This document shows positions 9,855 to 18,599 of a stretch of 64,000 bases of DNA, one piece after another. The notes beneath the pieces are model-generated. The model made no database searches and had not been told where the DNA came from. It saw only the letters and a list, made by a program, of their open reading frames with translations. The DNA is from UBA7803 sp040219135 (lineage in GTDB: Bacteria > Pseudomonadota > Gammaproteobacteria > Pseudomonadales > Azotimanducaceae), in NCBI GenBank assembly GCA_040219135.1, contig JAVJTA010000013.1, forward strand, positions 248,001 through 312,000. Reading direction: 5' to 3'. A program made the position numbers and the translations under genes. Numbering within the stretch: the stretch's first letter is position 1; every line of letters starts with the position of its first letter.

Positions 9855-10940
9855 ATGATGTGGGCGATGCTTGCGGCCGTCGTCGCACTCGCGGCCGCTA
9901 CTCTGCTGCCACTGGGCAATCACTCTCATTGGCTGATTCGTGGATTGGATTTTCCGCGTCTGCAGCTTGCCTTTGCGGCGGCCGCTCTGGTGCTCGTGCA
10001 GTTGGTCTGGCTCGACTTCACGCAGGTGCTGAGTTGGGCCCTGTTGCTGGCCACGCTCGCAACGCTGATCTGGCAGGTGTGGTGGATCATCCCGTACACG
10101 CCACTGTGGCCGGCGGAGGTGGATAAGGCGCAGGGCGTCGGTCCGGACCGGTGCTTGGGTATCCTCACCGCCAACGTGCTGATGCCGAACCGTAAGGCCG
10201 AGCTGCTTCTGGCCCAGGTACGCCAGTTGCAACCCGATATCCTGGTCGCGCTGGAGTCGGACGCCTGGTGGCAGTCGCAGTTGGATGTGTTGGAAGCGGA
10301 CATGCCGTACAGCCTGAAATGTCCACTCGACAACCTGTACGGCATGCACGTCTACTCCCGGCTGCCTCTGGAACAGCCGGCGATCGAGTATCTGGTGGAA
10401 GACGACGTCCCGTCCATGCATGCCCTGGTTCGGCTGCGCAACGGAGCTGGCGTCGAGATGCACTTTCTCCACCCGGCGCCGCCGAGTCCGACGGAGAATC
10501 CCGAGTCCGCAGAGCGCGATGCGGAGTTGGTGATCGTGGCCCGGAGCGTCGCCGAAAGCGATCTCCCGGTCATCGTGACCGGCGATCTGAACGACGTGGC
10601 CTGGTCGGCGACGACGCGCCTGTTCCGCAAGCTCAGTGGGCTGCTGGACCCACGCGTCGGCCGGGGCATGTTCAATACCTTTCATGCGAAGTACCCGATG
10701 CTGCGTTGGCCGCTCGACCACCTGTTCCACTCCCGGCACTTCACCCTGAGCCGGATCCAGCGCCTGCCGCCGATCGGTTCGGATCACTTTGCGCTGTTCA
10801 CCGAGCTCTGCTTCGCCCCTGCACCATACGCTGATCGGACAGGGCTCGACGCAAGCAGATCTGATCGGATCCGAGCTCGGGAGATTGCCGGCGAGAAGGA
10901 CGTCGAGGCTTCGGACGTGCCCAGGCCGACAGATCCCTGA
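9855..10940 (+). CDS. Endonuclease/exonuclease/phosphatase-family membrane protein
   Basis: 361 residues from ATG 9855. Three N-terminal membrane segments (about 3-18, 32-48, 52-72) precede an EEP catalytic domain with the expected order of motifs: LTANVLMPN, ALESDAWW, TGDLNDVAWS and a final GSDHFAL. These supply the metal and catalytic Glu, Asp/Asn and His residues. The domain is likely to face the periplasm and cleave a phosphoester; the substrate is unknown. Related proteins are often annotated YafD-like. Confidence 0.8.
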   Translation: MMWAMLAAVVALAAATLLPLGNHSHWLIRGLDFPRLQLAFAAAALVLVQLVWLDFTQVLSWALLLATLATLIWQVWWIIPYTPLWPAEVDKAQGVGPDRCLGILTANVLMPNRKAELLLAQVRQLQPDILVALESDAWWQSQLDVLEADMPYSLKCPLDNLYGMHVYSRLPLEQPAIEYLVEDDVPSMHALVRLRNGAGVEMHFLHPAPPSPTENPESAERDAELVIVARSVAESDLPVIVTGDLNDVAWSATTRLFRKLSGLLDPRVGRGMFNTFHAKYPMLRWPLDHLFHSRHFTLSRIQRLPPIGSDHFALFTELCFAPAPYADRTGLDASRSDRIRAREIAGEKDVEASDVPRPTDP

Positions 10941-10997
10941 CGGCAGGGCGCCGACACTCGAGCGACGGCGCTGGCAATTGTGGTGTACTTTCCCGGC

Positions 10998-11621
10998 ATG
11001 AGCAGCACTGATCGAGAGAAGTGGGACGCGCGCTATCGTCAGGGTGCCTACAGCAGCCGCACCCAGCCGAGCGCGCTGCTCACCGAGTTCGTGCCGGAGA
11101 TTCTGGCGACCCAGCGGGCGGTGAGCGGTGAAGCCTCGGATCTGCGCGCTCTGGATCTTGCCTGTGGCGCCGGACGCAACGCTCTGTATCTCGCCGGCCT
11201 CGGCTACGCGGTAGATGCTCTGGACATTTCCGCCGAGGCGCTGCGACGCGGTCAGCGTGATGCCGAGGCGCGCGGCCTGACCATTTCCTGGATTGCTCAC
11301 GATCTCGACCACGGGCTGCCGCGCCGACTGCCGGAATACGACCTCGTGGTGCTGGTCCGCTACCTGGATCTGTCACTGGTCGCCGCGGTCGCCGAGGTGC
11401 TGCGCCCCGGCGGTCAGCTGATCTGTGAAGCGCACCTGGAATCCGATCAGCCGGTGATCGGGCCCCGTGACAGCAATTTCCGCGCGCGCCCCGGTGAGCT
11501 CCGCGGCGCGGCCCTTGGCCTCGACATCGCCGAGTACTGGGAAGGCCATACTCAGGACCCGGACGGTCGCGCCGTCGCGCTGGTGCGGCTGGTGGCGGGG
11601 CGTCGCTACCCGGCGGTCTGA
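10998..11621 (+). CDS. Class I SAM-dependent methyltransferase (TehB-like)
   Basis: 207 residues from ATG 10998 (a GTG lies 18 nt upstream). SAM-binding motif I is ALDLACGAGRNALYLA, followed by VDALDISAEAL with the acidic residue that binds the ribose, and a LRPGGQLICE strand. The opening WDARYRQGAYSSRTQPS resembles TehB-type enzymes that methylate small or toxic molecules. The target is not predictable. Confidence 0.8.
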   Translation: MSSTDREKWDARYRQGAYSSRTQPSALLTEFVPEILATQRAVSGEASDLRALDLACGAGRNALYLAGLGYAVDALDISAEALRRGQRDAEARGLTISWIAHDLDHGLPRRLPEYDLVVLVRYLDLSLVAAVAEVLRPGGQLICEAHLESDQPVIGPRDSNFRARPGELRGAALGLDIAEYWEGHTQDPDGRAVALVRLVAGRRYPAV

Positions 11622-11636
11622 GCCGCGTCCGCACCG

Positions 11637-12386
11637 ATGCGCCGTCCGGACACCCTGGTACTGCAATCCCACCGCCAGCCGCTGCCGGCCGCCTGGCTTG
11701 AGCCGTGCCTCGATTCCGTGCGCCGCTGGGCGCGGGCCAACGGCTTCGACTACCGCTTCGACGACGACGTGCTGTTCGAGTCGGTGCCGGTCGACCTGCG
11801 CGAGCGGCTCCGCCAGCGGCCGGCGATCGCGGCCGACCTGGCCCGGCTCACCGCCCTGCAGGCGGCGCTCGATCAGGGCTACACGACCGTGGTCTGGCTC
11901 GATGCCGACACCCTGATCTTCGACCCGGCGGCATTGCGGCTGCCGGAGGACAGCTATGCCCTGGGGCGCGAGGTCTGGGTGCAGAGCGTTCACGGCCGGC
12001 TGCGCGCCTACGTCAAGGTGCACAACGCGTTTCTGCTTTTTCGCGTCGGCAATCCGTTCCTCGAGTTCTACCGCCACGCCGCCGAGCGCATCGTCCGTGC
12101 CCACGACGGGCCGATGGCGCCACAGCTCGTCGGACCGAAGCTGCTTACCGCTGTGCACAATCTGATCTGCTGCCCGGTGGCGGAGCGCGCCGGCATGCTC
12201 AGCCCGCTGGTGGCGAGCGATCTGCTGGCCGGAGGCGGTGCCGCTTTCGAGCTGTTCCGGGCAAAGAGCGTCGTGCCGCCGGCGGCGCTGAATCTCTGCG
12301 CATCGCTGGTGGGGCGCGATTTCCCGGTGGATCGGGTCGACGCGGTGATCGAGCGGCTGCTCGCGCGCGGCGCTACCGGGCGATGA
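11637..12386 (+). CDS. Glycosyltransferase-like protein with DxD motif
   Basis: 249 residues. LVLQSHRQP and SVRRWARANGFDYRFDDD look like the nucleotide-binding half of a GT-A fold, and TTVVWLDADTLIFDP carries a DxD metal-binding motif. A donor or acceptor cannot be predicted. It starts 15 nt after the methyltransferase stop and ends convergently with the thioredoxin gene, the two overlapping by 14 nt. Confidence 0.6.
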   Translation: MRRPDTLVLQSHRQPLPAAWLEPCLDSVRRWARANGFDYRFDDDVLFESVPVDLRERLRQRPAIAADLARLTALQAALDQGYTTVVWLDADTLIFDPAALRLPEDSYALGREVWVQSVHGRLRAYVKVHNAFLLFRVGNPFLEFYRHAAERIVRAHDGPMAPQLVGPKLLTAVHNLICCPVAERAGMLSPLVASDLLAGGGAAFELFRAKSVVPPAALNLCASLVGRDFPVDRVDAVIERLLARGATGR

Positions 12387-12690
12387 TCTTCTCCAGCGCC
12401 TCGGTGACGAGGGCGGGGTCGGTGGGGCGCAGCAGCCGGGCGCGTTCCTCGCCATCTTTGAGGAAGATCAGGGTGGGCCACAACTTGACCTGGTAGCTGC
12501 GTCCGAGCGGCCGGCCTTTGCCGTCTTCCACCTTGATGTGCTGGACATCGGGATGCGCAGCGAGCGCCTCGGCGATGATTGGCGCCGCGGCACGGCAGTG
12601 ACCGCACCAGTTGGTGCCGAAGTCGAGCAGCGCGGCGCCCGGCAGGGCATCGACCTGCTCGCGGTTCGGGGCGTCCTCGGAATATCTCAC
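12373..12690 (-). CDS. Thioredoxin-like protein
   Basis: 105 residues with the thioredoxin fold: LLDFGTNWCGHCRAAAP contains the active-site WCGHC, and the cis-Pro loop is KLWPTLIFLKDG. There is no signal peptide, so it is cytoplasmic. The start is a GTG preceded by GGAGAGGACC. It lies 10 nt downstream of the acyl-CoA carboxylase gene and is probably cotranscribed; a direct role in carboxylase function is not shown. Confidence 0.85.
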   Translation of the reverse strand: MRYSEDAPNREQVDALPGAALLDFGTNWCGHCRAAAPIIAEALAAHPDVQHIKVEDGKGRPLGRSYQVKLWPTLIFLKDGEERARLLRPTDPALVTEALEKIIAR

Positions 12691-12700
12691 GGGTCCTCTC

Positions 12701-15700
12701 CTACCAGGTGTCGATGTGCTGGCGCTTCTTCCCCGGGCGCGGCAGCGGCGCCGGCGCGCTCTCCAGCGCCATGCTGATCCAGCGGCGCGAGTCGGCCGGG
12801 TCGATGACGTCGTCGATCTCGAAGGCCTGGGCCATGCTGACTCCCTTGCCGCGGTCGTACATGCGCTGCACCATTTCCTGATAGCTGCGCTCGCGCTCCT
12901 CGGGGTCGTCGATGGCGGCGAGCTCGTTGCGGTAGCCGAGCTTCACCGCGCCTTCGAGGCCCATACCGCCGAATTCCCCCGTCGGCCAGGACACGGTGAA
13001 CATCGGTACCTTGAAGCTGCCGCCGGCCATGGCCTGGGCGCCGAGTCCGTAGCCCTTGCGCAGCACGATGGTGAAGAACGGCACGCTGACGTTGGCGCCG
13101 ACGACGAACATGCGGGCGAAGCGGCGAACCTGGGCGCTCTTCTCGGCTTCCGGCCCGACCATGAAGCCCGGCGTGTCGCAGAGGAACAGCAGCGGCATGT
13201 CGAAGGCGTCGCAGAGCTGCATGAAGCGCGCGGCCTTGTCGGCGCCGACGCTGTCGATGGCGCCGCCGAGATGGGTCGGGTTGTTGGCGACGATGCCGAT
13301 CGGGCGCCCCTCGACCCGCGCCAGCACGGTGATCATGCCGTCGCCGTAGTGGGGCCGCAGCTCCAGCACCGAATCGCTGTCGGCCAGGGCCTCGATGACC
13401 CGGCGCACGTCGTAGACGCGCAGCCGGTTCTCCGGAATCAGATGGCGCAGGCGACGCTGGTCGTCGCACTGCCAGTCCGCCACGGCGCCCTGGAAGTAGC
13501 CGAGATAACGCTTGGCCACGCGCACCGCCTCGGCTTCGTCGGCCACCGCCACGTCCACGACGCCGTTGCCTACCTGCACGCTCATGGGGCCGATCTCGTC
13601 GGCTGCGAACACGCCGAGCCCGCCGCCTTCCACCATGGCCGGGCCGCCCATGCCGATGTTCGATCCCTCGGTGGCGATGATCACGTCGCAGCAGCCGAGC
13701 AGGGCGGCGTTGCCGGCGAAGCAGTAGCCGTTGGTGATGCCCACCAGCGGCACCAGTCCGGACAGCCGGGCGAAGTAATTGAAGGCGTAGCAGTCGAGAC
13801 CGGCCACGCCGGTACCGTCCGTGTCGCCCGGGCGGCCGCCGCCGCCCTCGGCGAACAGCACCACGGGCAGGCGGTTGTGCTCGGCGAGTTCGAACAGCCG
13901 GTCCTTCTTCAGATGGTTCATACCCCCCTGGGTGCCAGCCAGCACCATGTAGTCGTAGGACATGGCGATCACCCGGGCGCGTTCCGCCGGGAACAGGCCG
14001 CCGTTGACGCGGCCGACGCCGGCCACCATGCCGTCGCCGGTGGTTTTCTCCATGAGATCCTGAATCGACCGGCGCCGGCGCTGGGCGGCGATCATCAGCG
14101 AGCCGTACTCGACGAAGGAACCGGGATCGACCAGATCGTCGAGGTTCTCCCGGGCGGTGCGGTTGCCGCGGCCGTGACGCTTCGCCACGGCCGCGGGTCG
14201 GTTTTCGTCGAGGCCGAAGGCGTGGCGGTCGATGGCTTCCTGGAGATCCGGACGGATGGCGTCGAGGTCGAGTTCGGCGAGTTCGGCCGCCGCCGTCTGC
14301 TCGACTTCGCTGGGTTCAATGGCAATCAGAACCTGGCCCTCGCTCACCGTGTCCCCGGTGCCGGCCAGAATGCGGCGTATGGTGCCGCCGGCGGCGGCGT
14401 TGATCACGTGCTCCATCTTCATGGCTTCCATGATCATCAGTTCCTGGCCGGCGCGAACCCGATCGCTCACGGCGACCGAGACGCTGACCACGGTGCCGAG
14501 CATGGGCGCGGTCACCGGATCCAGGCCCGGCTCGAGAGCGCCCTGCGCCGGGGCGGGACGCAGGTCGGCGCCGGCCGCGGCGGCCGACGCCTGCGCCGCT
14601 GCCGCCGGCAGTGCCCGCACCAGTTCCGCCACGTGGTCCTCGACGAAGCGCGTGTAGACGGCATCGTTGCGCACCGCGTCGTGGCACAGCAGGGCGCGGA
14701 GGAAGTCGCGGTTGGTCGGCACGCCGTCGATGTCGAAGGCGGCGAGGGCGCGGTCTGCCCGGCGCAGCAGCGCGGCGCCGTCCTGGTCCGGCTGGTGGAC
14801 GATGACCTTGGCCAGCAGCGAATCGAACGAGGCGTTCGGTGTGTATCCCGCGTAACCGGCGGTCTCGACCCGGACGCCGCTGCCGGTGGGGACCTGAAAT
14901 CTGCGCAGGGTGCCACCGGCCGGCCGCGTGCCGCCGTCCTCCTGCATGGTCTCCATGTTCACGCGCGCCTGCAGGGCGCGGCCGCGGGGCTGCGGAATCC
15001 GCGTCCGATCGAGACCCAGATCGACGAGCGTGGCGCCGGCGGCGAGCTCGAGCTGAACGCGCACCAGGTCGACGCCGGTGATCTCCTCGGTGACGGTGTG
15101 CTCCACCTGCAGGCGGGCGTTCGCTTCGATGAACACCGGGCGCGGGTCCGCTTCGCCGTCGTCGATGAGGAATTCCATTGTGCCGAGGTTGTCGTAGCGG
15201 ACGTGCTCGGCCAGGCGCATGGCGGCATCGATGACAGCATCCCGCAGCGCCGGCGTGAGCGACGGACTCGGCGCCAGCTCGATCAGCTTCTGATGGCGTC
15301 GCTGCAGGGTGCACTCGCGCTCCCACAGGTGGCTGACATTGCCGGCGCGATCGCCGAGTATCTGAACTTCGACGTGGCGCGCGCGTTCCACCAGCCGCTC
15401 CACGTACAGCTCGTCGTTGCCGAAGGCGGCGCGGGCTTCGGAGGCGCAGCGCGCGAACGCGTCCGCGACCGCGTCGGCGCTGCGGACGATACGCATGCCG
15501 CGACCGCCGCCCCCGGCGACCGCTTTGATCACCATGGCGGCCCCGGCGGGCAGGTCGAGGAAGAAGCGTCGCGCCGCGTCCGGATCGGTGGGCTCCAGCG
15601 TGCCGGGCAGCACGTCGACACCGCACTCCGCCGCCAGCGCCCGGGCCGTGATCTTGTGGCCGAAGCTTTCCAGCAGTTCCGTGCGCGGACCCACGAACGT

Positions 15701-15997
15701 CAGACCGGCGTCCGCGACCGCGGCGGCGAGTTCCCAGCTTTCCGCGAGAAATCCGTAGCCCGGATGTACGGCGTCGCAGGCCGACTGCCGGGCCAGCTCA
15801 ACGATGGCGGCGCCGTCAAGGTAGCCGGCGGCGCCGCGACCGGGCAGTTGCAACGCGCGGTCGGCTCTGGCGACGTGCAGGGAAGCGGCGTCGTCGGCGG
15901 TGTGGATGGCCACGGTTTCGATACCGAGGCTGGCGGCGGCATCGGCGATGCGGATGGCGATCTCGCCGCGGTTGGCGATCAGCAGGCGTCTGTGCAT
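12701..15997 (-). CDS. Single-chain acyl-CoA carboxylase (biotin carboxylase-BCCP-carboxyltransferase)
   Basis: 1098 residues uniting all functions in one chain. The biotin carboxylase spans about 1-450 (ANRGEIAIRI at 8-17, Gly-rich ATP loop AGGGGRGM at 161-168, EANARLQVEHTVTE at 291-304). The biotinyl domain is about 495-570, with Lys527 in EAMKMEH. A carboxyltransferase of the beta plus alpha type fills 600-1098, with GVAGLDCYAF, CDTPGFMVG and GGSFKVPMF. The layout and length resemble the mycobacterial single-chain long-chain acyl-CoA carboxylase. It would carboxylate an acyl-CoA with bicarbonate and ATP; chain length is not predictable. Confidence 0.9.
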   Translation of the reverse strand: MHRRLLIANRGEIAIRIADAAASLGIETVAIHTADDAASLHVARADRALQLPGRGAAGYLDGAAIVELARQSACDAVHPGYGFLAESWELAAAVADAGLTFVGPRTELLESFGHKITARALAAECGVDVLPGTLEPTDPDAARRFFLDLPAGAAMVIKAVAGGGGRGMRIVRSADAVADAFARCASEARAAFGNDELYVERLVERARHVEVQILGDRAGNVSHLWERECTLQRRHQKLIELAPSPSLTPALRDAVIDAAMRLAEHVRYDNLGTMEFLIDDGEADPRPVFIEANARLQVEHTVTEEITGVDLVRVQLELAAGATLVDLGLDRTRIPQPRGRALQARVNMETMQEDGGTRPAGGTLRRFQVPTGSGVRVETAGYAGYTPNASFDSLLAKVIVHQPDQDGAALLRRADRALAAFDIDGVPTNRDFLRALLCHDAVRNDAVYTRFVEDHVAELVRALPAAAAQASAAAAGADLRPAPAQGALEPGLDPVTAPMLGTVVSVSVAVSDRVRAGQELMIMEAMKMEHVINAAAGGTIRRILAGTGDTVSEGQVLIAIEPSEVEQTAAAELAELDLDAIRPDLQEAIDRHAFGLDENRPAAVAKRHGRGNRTARENLDDLVDPGSFVEYGSLMIAAQRRRRSIQDLMEKTTGDGMVAGVGRVNGGLFPAERARVIAMSYDYMVLAGTQGGMNHLKKDRLFELAEHNRLPVVLFAEGGGGRPGDTDGTGVAGLDCYAFNYFARLSGLVPLVGITNGYCFAGNAALLGCCDVIIATEGSNIGMGGPAMVEGGGLGVFAADEIGPMSVQVGNGVVDVAVADEAEAVRVAKRYLGYFQGAVADWQCDDQRRLRHLIPENRLRVYDVRRVIEALADSDSVLELRPHYGDGMITVLARVEGRPIGIVANNPTHLGGAIDSVGADKAARFMQLCDAFDMPLLFLCDTPGFMVGPEAEKSAQVRRFARMFVVGANVSVPFFTIVLRKGYGLGAQAMAGGSFKVPMFTVSWPTGEFGGMGLEGAVKLGYRNELAAIDDPEERERSYQEMVQRMYDRGKGVSMAQAFEIDDVIDPADSRRWISMALESAPAPLPRPGKKRQHIDTW

Positions 15998-16145
15998 GGT
16001 CCGGGTCGGCCTCGTCTCCGAAGGGGGGAGGTTACCGGAGATGCGCCCGACGGGGGTACGGGAATTCGCTCAGCCGGTCGGCGTTCTGTGCTGGATGCAG
16101 CGGCTACCGAAGGTGTCTTCGCCCAGGTACGTGGACTGAGTCTGG

Positions 16146-17240
16146 TCAGTCGCGGTACCAGGCGTGAGGGCCGGGCGGAGTCATCCACAGGTGGCTGTAC
16201 CAGTAGAACACCCGGCCGCCGGCGCGCGCCGGCGCGGTGCATGTGTACTTGCTGCGACCGGTGGGCAGGGGTGCCCGGGCGGTTACTTCGACGACGCCGC
16301 GCTCGCGGTCGATCCAGCGCACCTCGGGCGGCCGCTGGCCGCTGACGAAGCAGGCCAGCGCATCCATTGACGCGTCTTCGGCCTCGAGGCGCAGTCGCAG
16401 GGTAGGAGCAACCGGTGTCGCGTCGAGAACCGGTCCGACGTCGGAAAGTACCGTCACGGCGAAGGGTCGTGTGCGGAGCTTCTCTGCCAGTCCGTCGGTG
16501 TCGGCATAGCGTCCGGCCATCGGAAACCGCGCCAGGGCCTGGAGGTTCGAGGCGCGGCCGACGGGCCCGGACTGCTGACCGAACCCTACCAGACCCAGTT
16601 CGGCCGTCAGCTCAGTGAGCGCCGGATCGAACTCGCCGTAGGGGTAGGCAATCGCCCGCAGGGGTTCCTTCAGCTCCTCGTCGAGTCGCTGCGCAGCGGC
16701 GCGCATGTCGGTGGCGATGCGCTGCCGCCAGTCGGCCTCGCTTTCGTCGGCGCGGCGCAGCAGATAGTGCGGGTGGCTGCGTGAGTGATTCGCTACCTCG
16801 ACACCCCGGGCCTCGAGCTCGCGCAGTTCCTCCCAGGTCAGGTAGTTGCCGAAGCCGGCGTCGATGTAGTCGGTGCTCACGAACACGGCGAACGGGTAAC
16901 CGTGGCGCGCGAGCAGCGGCGCCGCCTGCGAGTACACGGAGCGATAGGCGTCGTCGAAGGTAATGGCGACCGCACGTTCCGGCAGCGCCGGCGCGCTCGG
17001 ATCCGACAGGGCCGCGATGATGCGGCTGAGCGGGAGCACCCGGTAGTCGTTGGCCTGCAGGTAGTCGAGGTGCCCGGCGAACGTGGCCGGGCTCACCGAG
17101 GTGCTCGCCGGCGTGTCCTCCGCCACGTGGTGGTAGAGCAGGATCACCGCATGCTCGGCGGCGGCCGCCATCGGTCCGGCGCCGGCCAGTGCGGCGAGCA
17201 CGACCGGGAGCAGGGCGGTACGCGTGCGGCAGCGGGGCAT
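16146..17240 (-). CDS. Exported polysaccharide deacetylase-family protein
   Basis: 364 residues with a Sec signal peptide (hydrophobic 9-26, ending AAAAEHA). The NodB domain begins AVILLYHHVAE, with TFDDAYRSVYS providing the catalytic Asp pair and NHSRSHPHYLL the two metal-binding His residues, followed by AYPYGEFD. The domain arrangement resembles PgaB-type periplasmic N-deacetylases. The C-terminal 110 residues are an unrecognised beta-rich extension ending MTPPGPHAWYRD. It should act on an envelope or extracellular polysaccharide; the substrate is unknown. Confidence 0.85.
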   Translation of the reverse strand: MPRCRTRTALLPVVLAALAGAGPMAAAAEHAVILLYHHVAEDTPASTSVSPATFAGHLDYLQANDYRVLPLSRIIAALSDPSAPALPERAVAITFDDAYRSVYSQAAPLLARHGYPFAVFVSTDYIDAGFGNYLTWEELRELEARGVEVANHSRSHPHYLLRRADESEADWRQRIATDMRAAAQRLDEELKEPLRAIAYPYGEFDPALTELTAELGLVGFGQQSGPVGRASNLQALARFPMAGRYADTDGLAEKLRTRPFAVTVLSDVGPVLDATPVAPTLRLRLEAEDASMDALACFVSGQRPPEVRWIDRERGVVEVTARAPLPTGRSKYTCTAPARAGGRVFYWYSHLWMTPPGPHAWYRD

Positions 17241-17250
17241 CAGCGGGCCA

Positions 17251-18009
17251 TCACCGGGCCACGCCGGTGTCGCGCCCGAGCCCGTTGTAGCGGATCAGCT
17301 GCCTGACCTCGTCCACGTAGTCGTCGCTGCGCTCGGAGTAGGTGTGGAGCGACTGTGCCAGGGCGTAGCCGGTGACCCGGCGCCCCTCCGCGCGCAGCTC
17401 GGCGCGGCGCTGGCGCAGCAGCGCGTAGTACGGGTGGGAGTTCAGGTTGCGGACGTAGCTGGCGACGGCCGCCGCCGGCGTGCGGAAGCTGCGCACCTCG
17501 TGGCGCAGCCCGGCGCGCCTGGCCTCGGGGACCAGACCGCAGCCGGCGTCGAAGCAGCGCTGGCCGAACAGGGCGTTGCCCTTCACGGCGAAGCGCGACG
17601 TGCCCCAGCCGGACTCCTTGGCCGCCTGGGCGAGGCCCAACGACACTGGCACCGCGTCGACCCGGACAAGCAGTTCTTCCAGCAGCTGTGGAAGCGGCAG
17701 AGCGCCCTTGTCCACCGCGTAGTCCCGGGCGAGCTCGTCGAGCCAGCGCCGATCCCGGCGGTCCGGGGGCTGCTCCGGCAGCCGGCTGGCGATGCGCGCC
17801 AACCGCACCCGCAGCTGCATGATGCGGTCGTTCTCCGCCTCGAGCAGCGGTCGCAGGAAATCGAAGAACTCGCGCTTGCGGATTTCGCCCGCCGGCCACT
17901 GAGCGAAATCCGGCAGCGGTTCGCGATCTTCCAGGCGTCGCGAGGCGAGCAGCAGGGCGGCCGCCAGGCAGGCGACGGCGACCAGCAGTGGCGCGAGGAA
18001 ACGGGTCAT
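17251..18009 (-). CDS. Glucosaminidase-domain (Bax-like) membrane-anchored protein
   Basis: 252 residues from ATG 18009; a longer in-frame start would cover the VOC gene. One N-terminal membrane segment (5-26) places the body in the periplasm. The catalytic domain has LGLAQAAKESGWGTSRFAVKGNALFGQ, the family Glu motif of the FlgJ/Bax glucosaminidases, and a C-terminal LHTYSERSDDYVDEVRQLI. It probably cleaves peptidoglycan. The ATG overlaps the upstream VOC stop (ATGA), so the two are translationally coupled. Confidence 0.85.
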   Translation of the reverse strand: MTRFLAPLLVAVACLAAALLLASRRLEDREPLPDFAQWPAGEIRKREFFDFLRPLLEAENDRIMQLRVRLARIASRLPEQPPDRRDRRWLDELARDYAVDKGALPLPQLLEELLVRVDAVPVSLGLAQAAKESGWGTSRFAVKGNALFGQRCFDAGCGLVPEARRAGLRHEVRSFRTPAAAVASYVRNLNSHPYYALLRQRRAELRAEGRRVTGYALAQSLHTYSERSDDYVDEVRQLIRYNGLGRDTGVAR

Positions 18010-18446
18010 CCGATGCGGGACCCGGGCTCCGCAGGCCCCTTCAGCTCGACCGTGTTGCCCTCCGGGTCGTCGACGTAGATGGATGGTCCGCGACCCTCGG
18101 CGCCGTAGACATGGCGGACTGCGCTCGGCTCGGCGCCGTGACGGCGCAGGTGGGCGCTCAGCACCGCCGGTTCGAAGGGGCTGACCCGCAGACACACGTG
18201 ATCGAGGTTCTGGGCCCCCGCGGATCGCGGCGCGGCGCCACCGGCGCGCCCCAGGGGACCGTCGACGGCGATCACGTCGATGAGCGAGGCGCCGGCGCGC
18301 AGCTGAACGAGGCCGAGATCGACGGCTTCGCGCTCCACCGGGCAGCCGAGCACGTCACGGTAGAAGCTCACCAGCGCGTCGCTGTTGCGGGCGCGCAGCA
18401 CCACGTGGTCGATGCGCTCGAGCTGGAATGGCACGGACTCGCTCAT
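18006..18446 (-). CDS. VOC (glyoxalase/dioxygenase superfamily) protein
   Basis: 146 residues from ATG 18446. Two betaalphabetabetabeta modules are seen: ERIDHVVLRARNSDALVSFYRDVLG at the start and NLDHVCLRVS midway, ending in YVDDPEGNTVELKGP. The His and Glu residues suit a single metal site. The reaction cannot be deduced. It overlaps the glucosaminidase gene by 4 nt, with no obvious functional link. Confidence 0.85.
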   Translation of the reverse strand: MSESVPFQLERIDHVVLRARNSDALVSFYRDVLGCPVEREAVDLGLVQLRAGASLIDVIAVDGPLGRAGGAAPRSAGAQNLDHVCLRVSPFEPAVLSAHLRRHGAEPSAVRHVYGAEGRGPSIYVDDPEGNTVELKGPAEPGSRIG

Positions 18447-18599
18447 GCGGCCGTCTCCGGTCAAACAGCTTGCAGCGGAAAATGACACGGCAGCCGGGTC
18501 GGTCGCAACCGCCACCGCCGCCCTGGCGGCGCGGCTGCGGCCGGGTGAGGGGCTGTAGTAACATTGCCGGCTTCCCCAGCAGCGCAGCACGGCACGTTC

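Noticed and set aside
12611..16345. 1244-codon open frame on the plus strand across the acyl-CoA carboxylase
   Set aside because: It is antisense to a carboxylase with complete biotin carboxylase, biotinyl and carboxyltransferase motifs, and its product is His/Gly/Val-rich low complexity with no recognisable domain. Long antisense frames are expected at this GC content.
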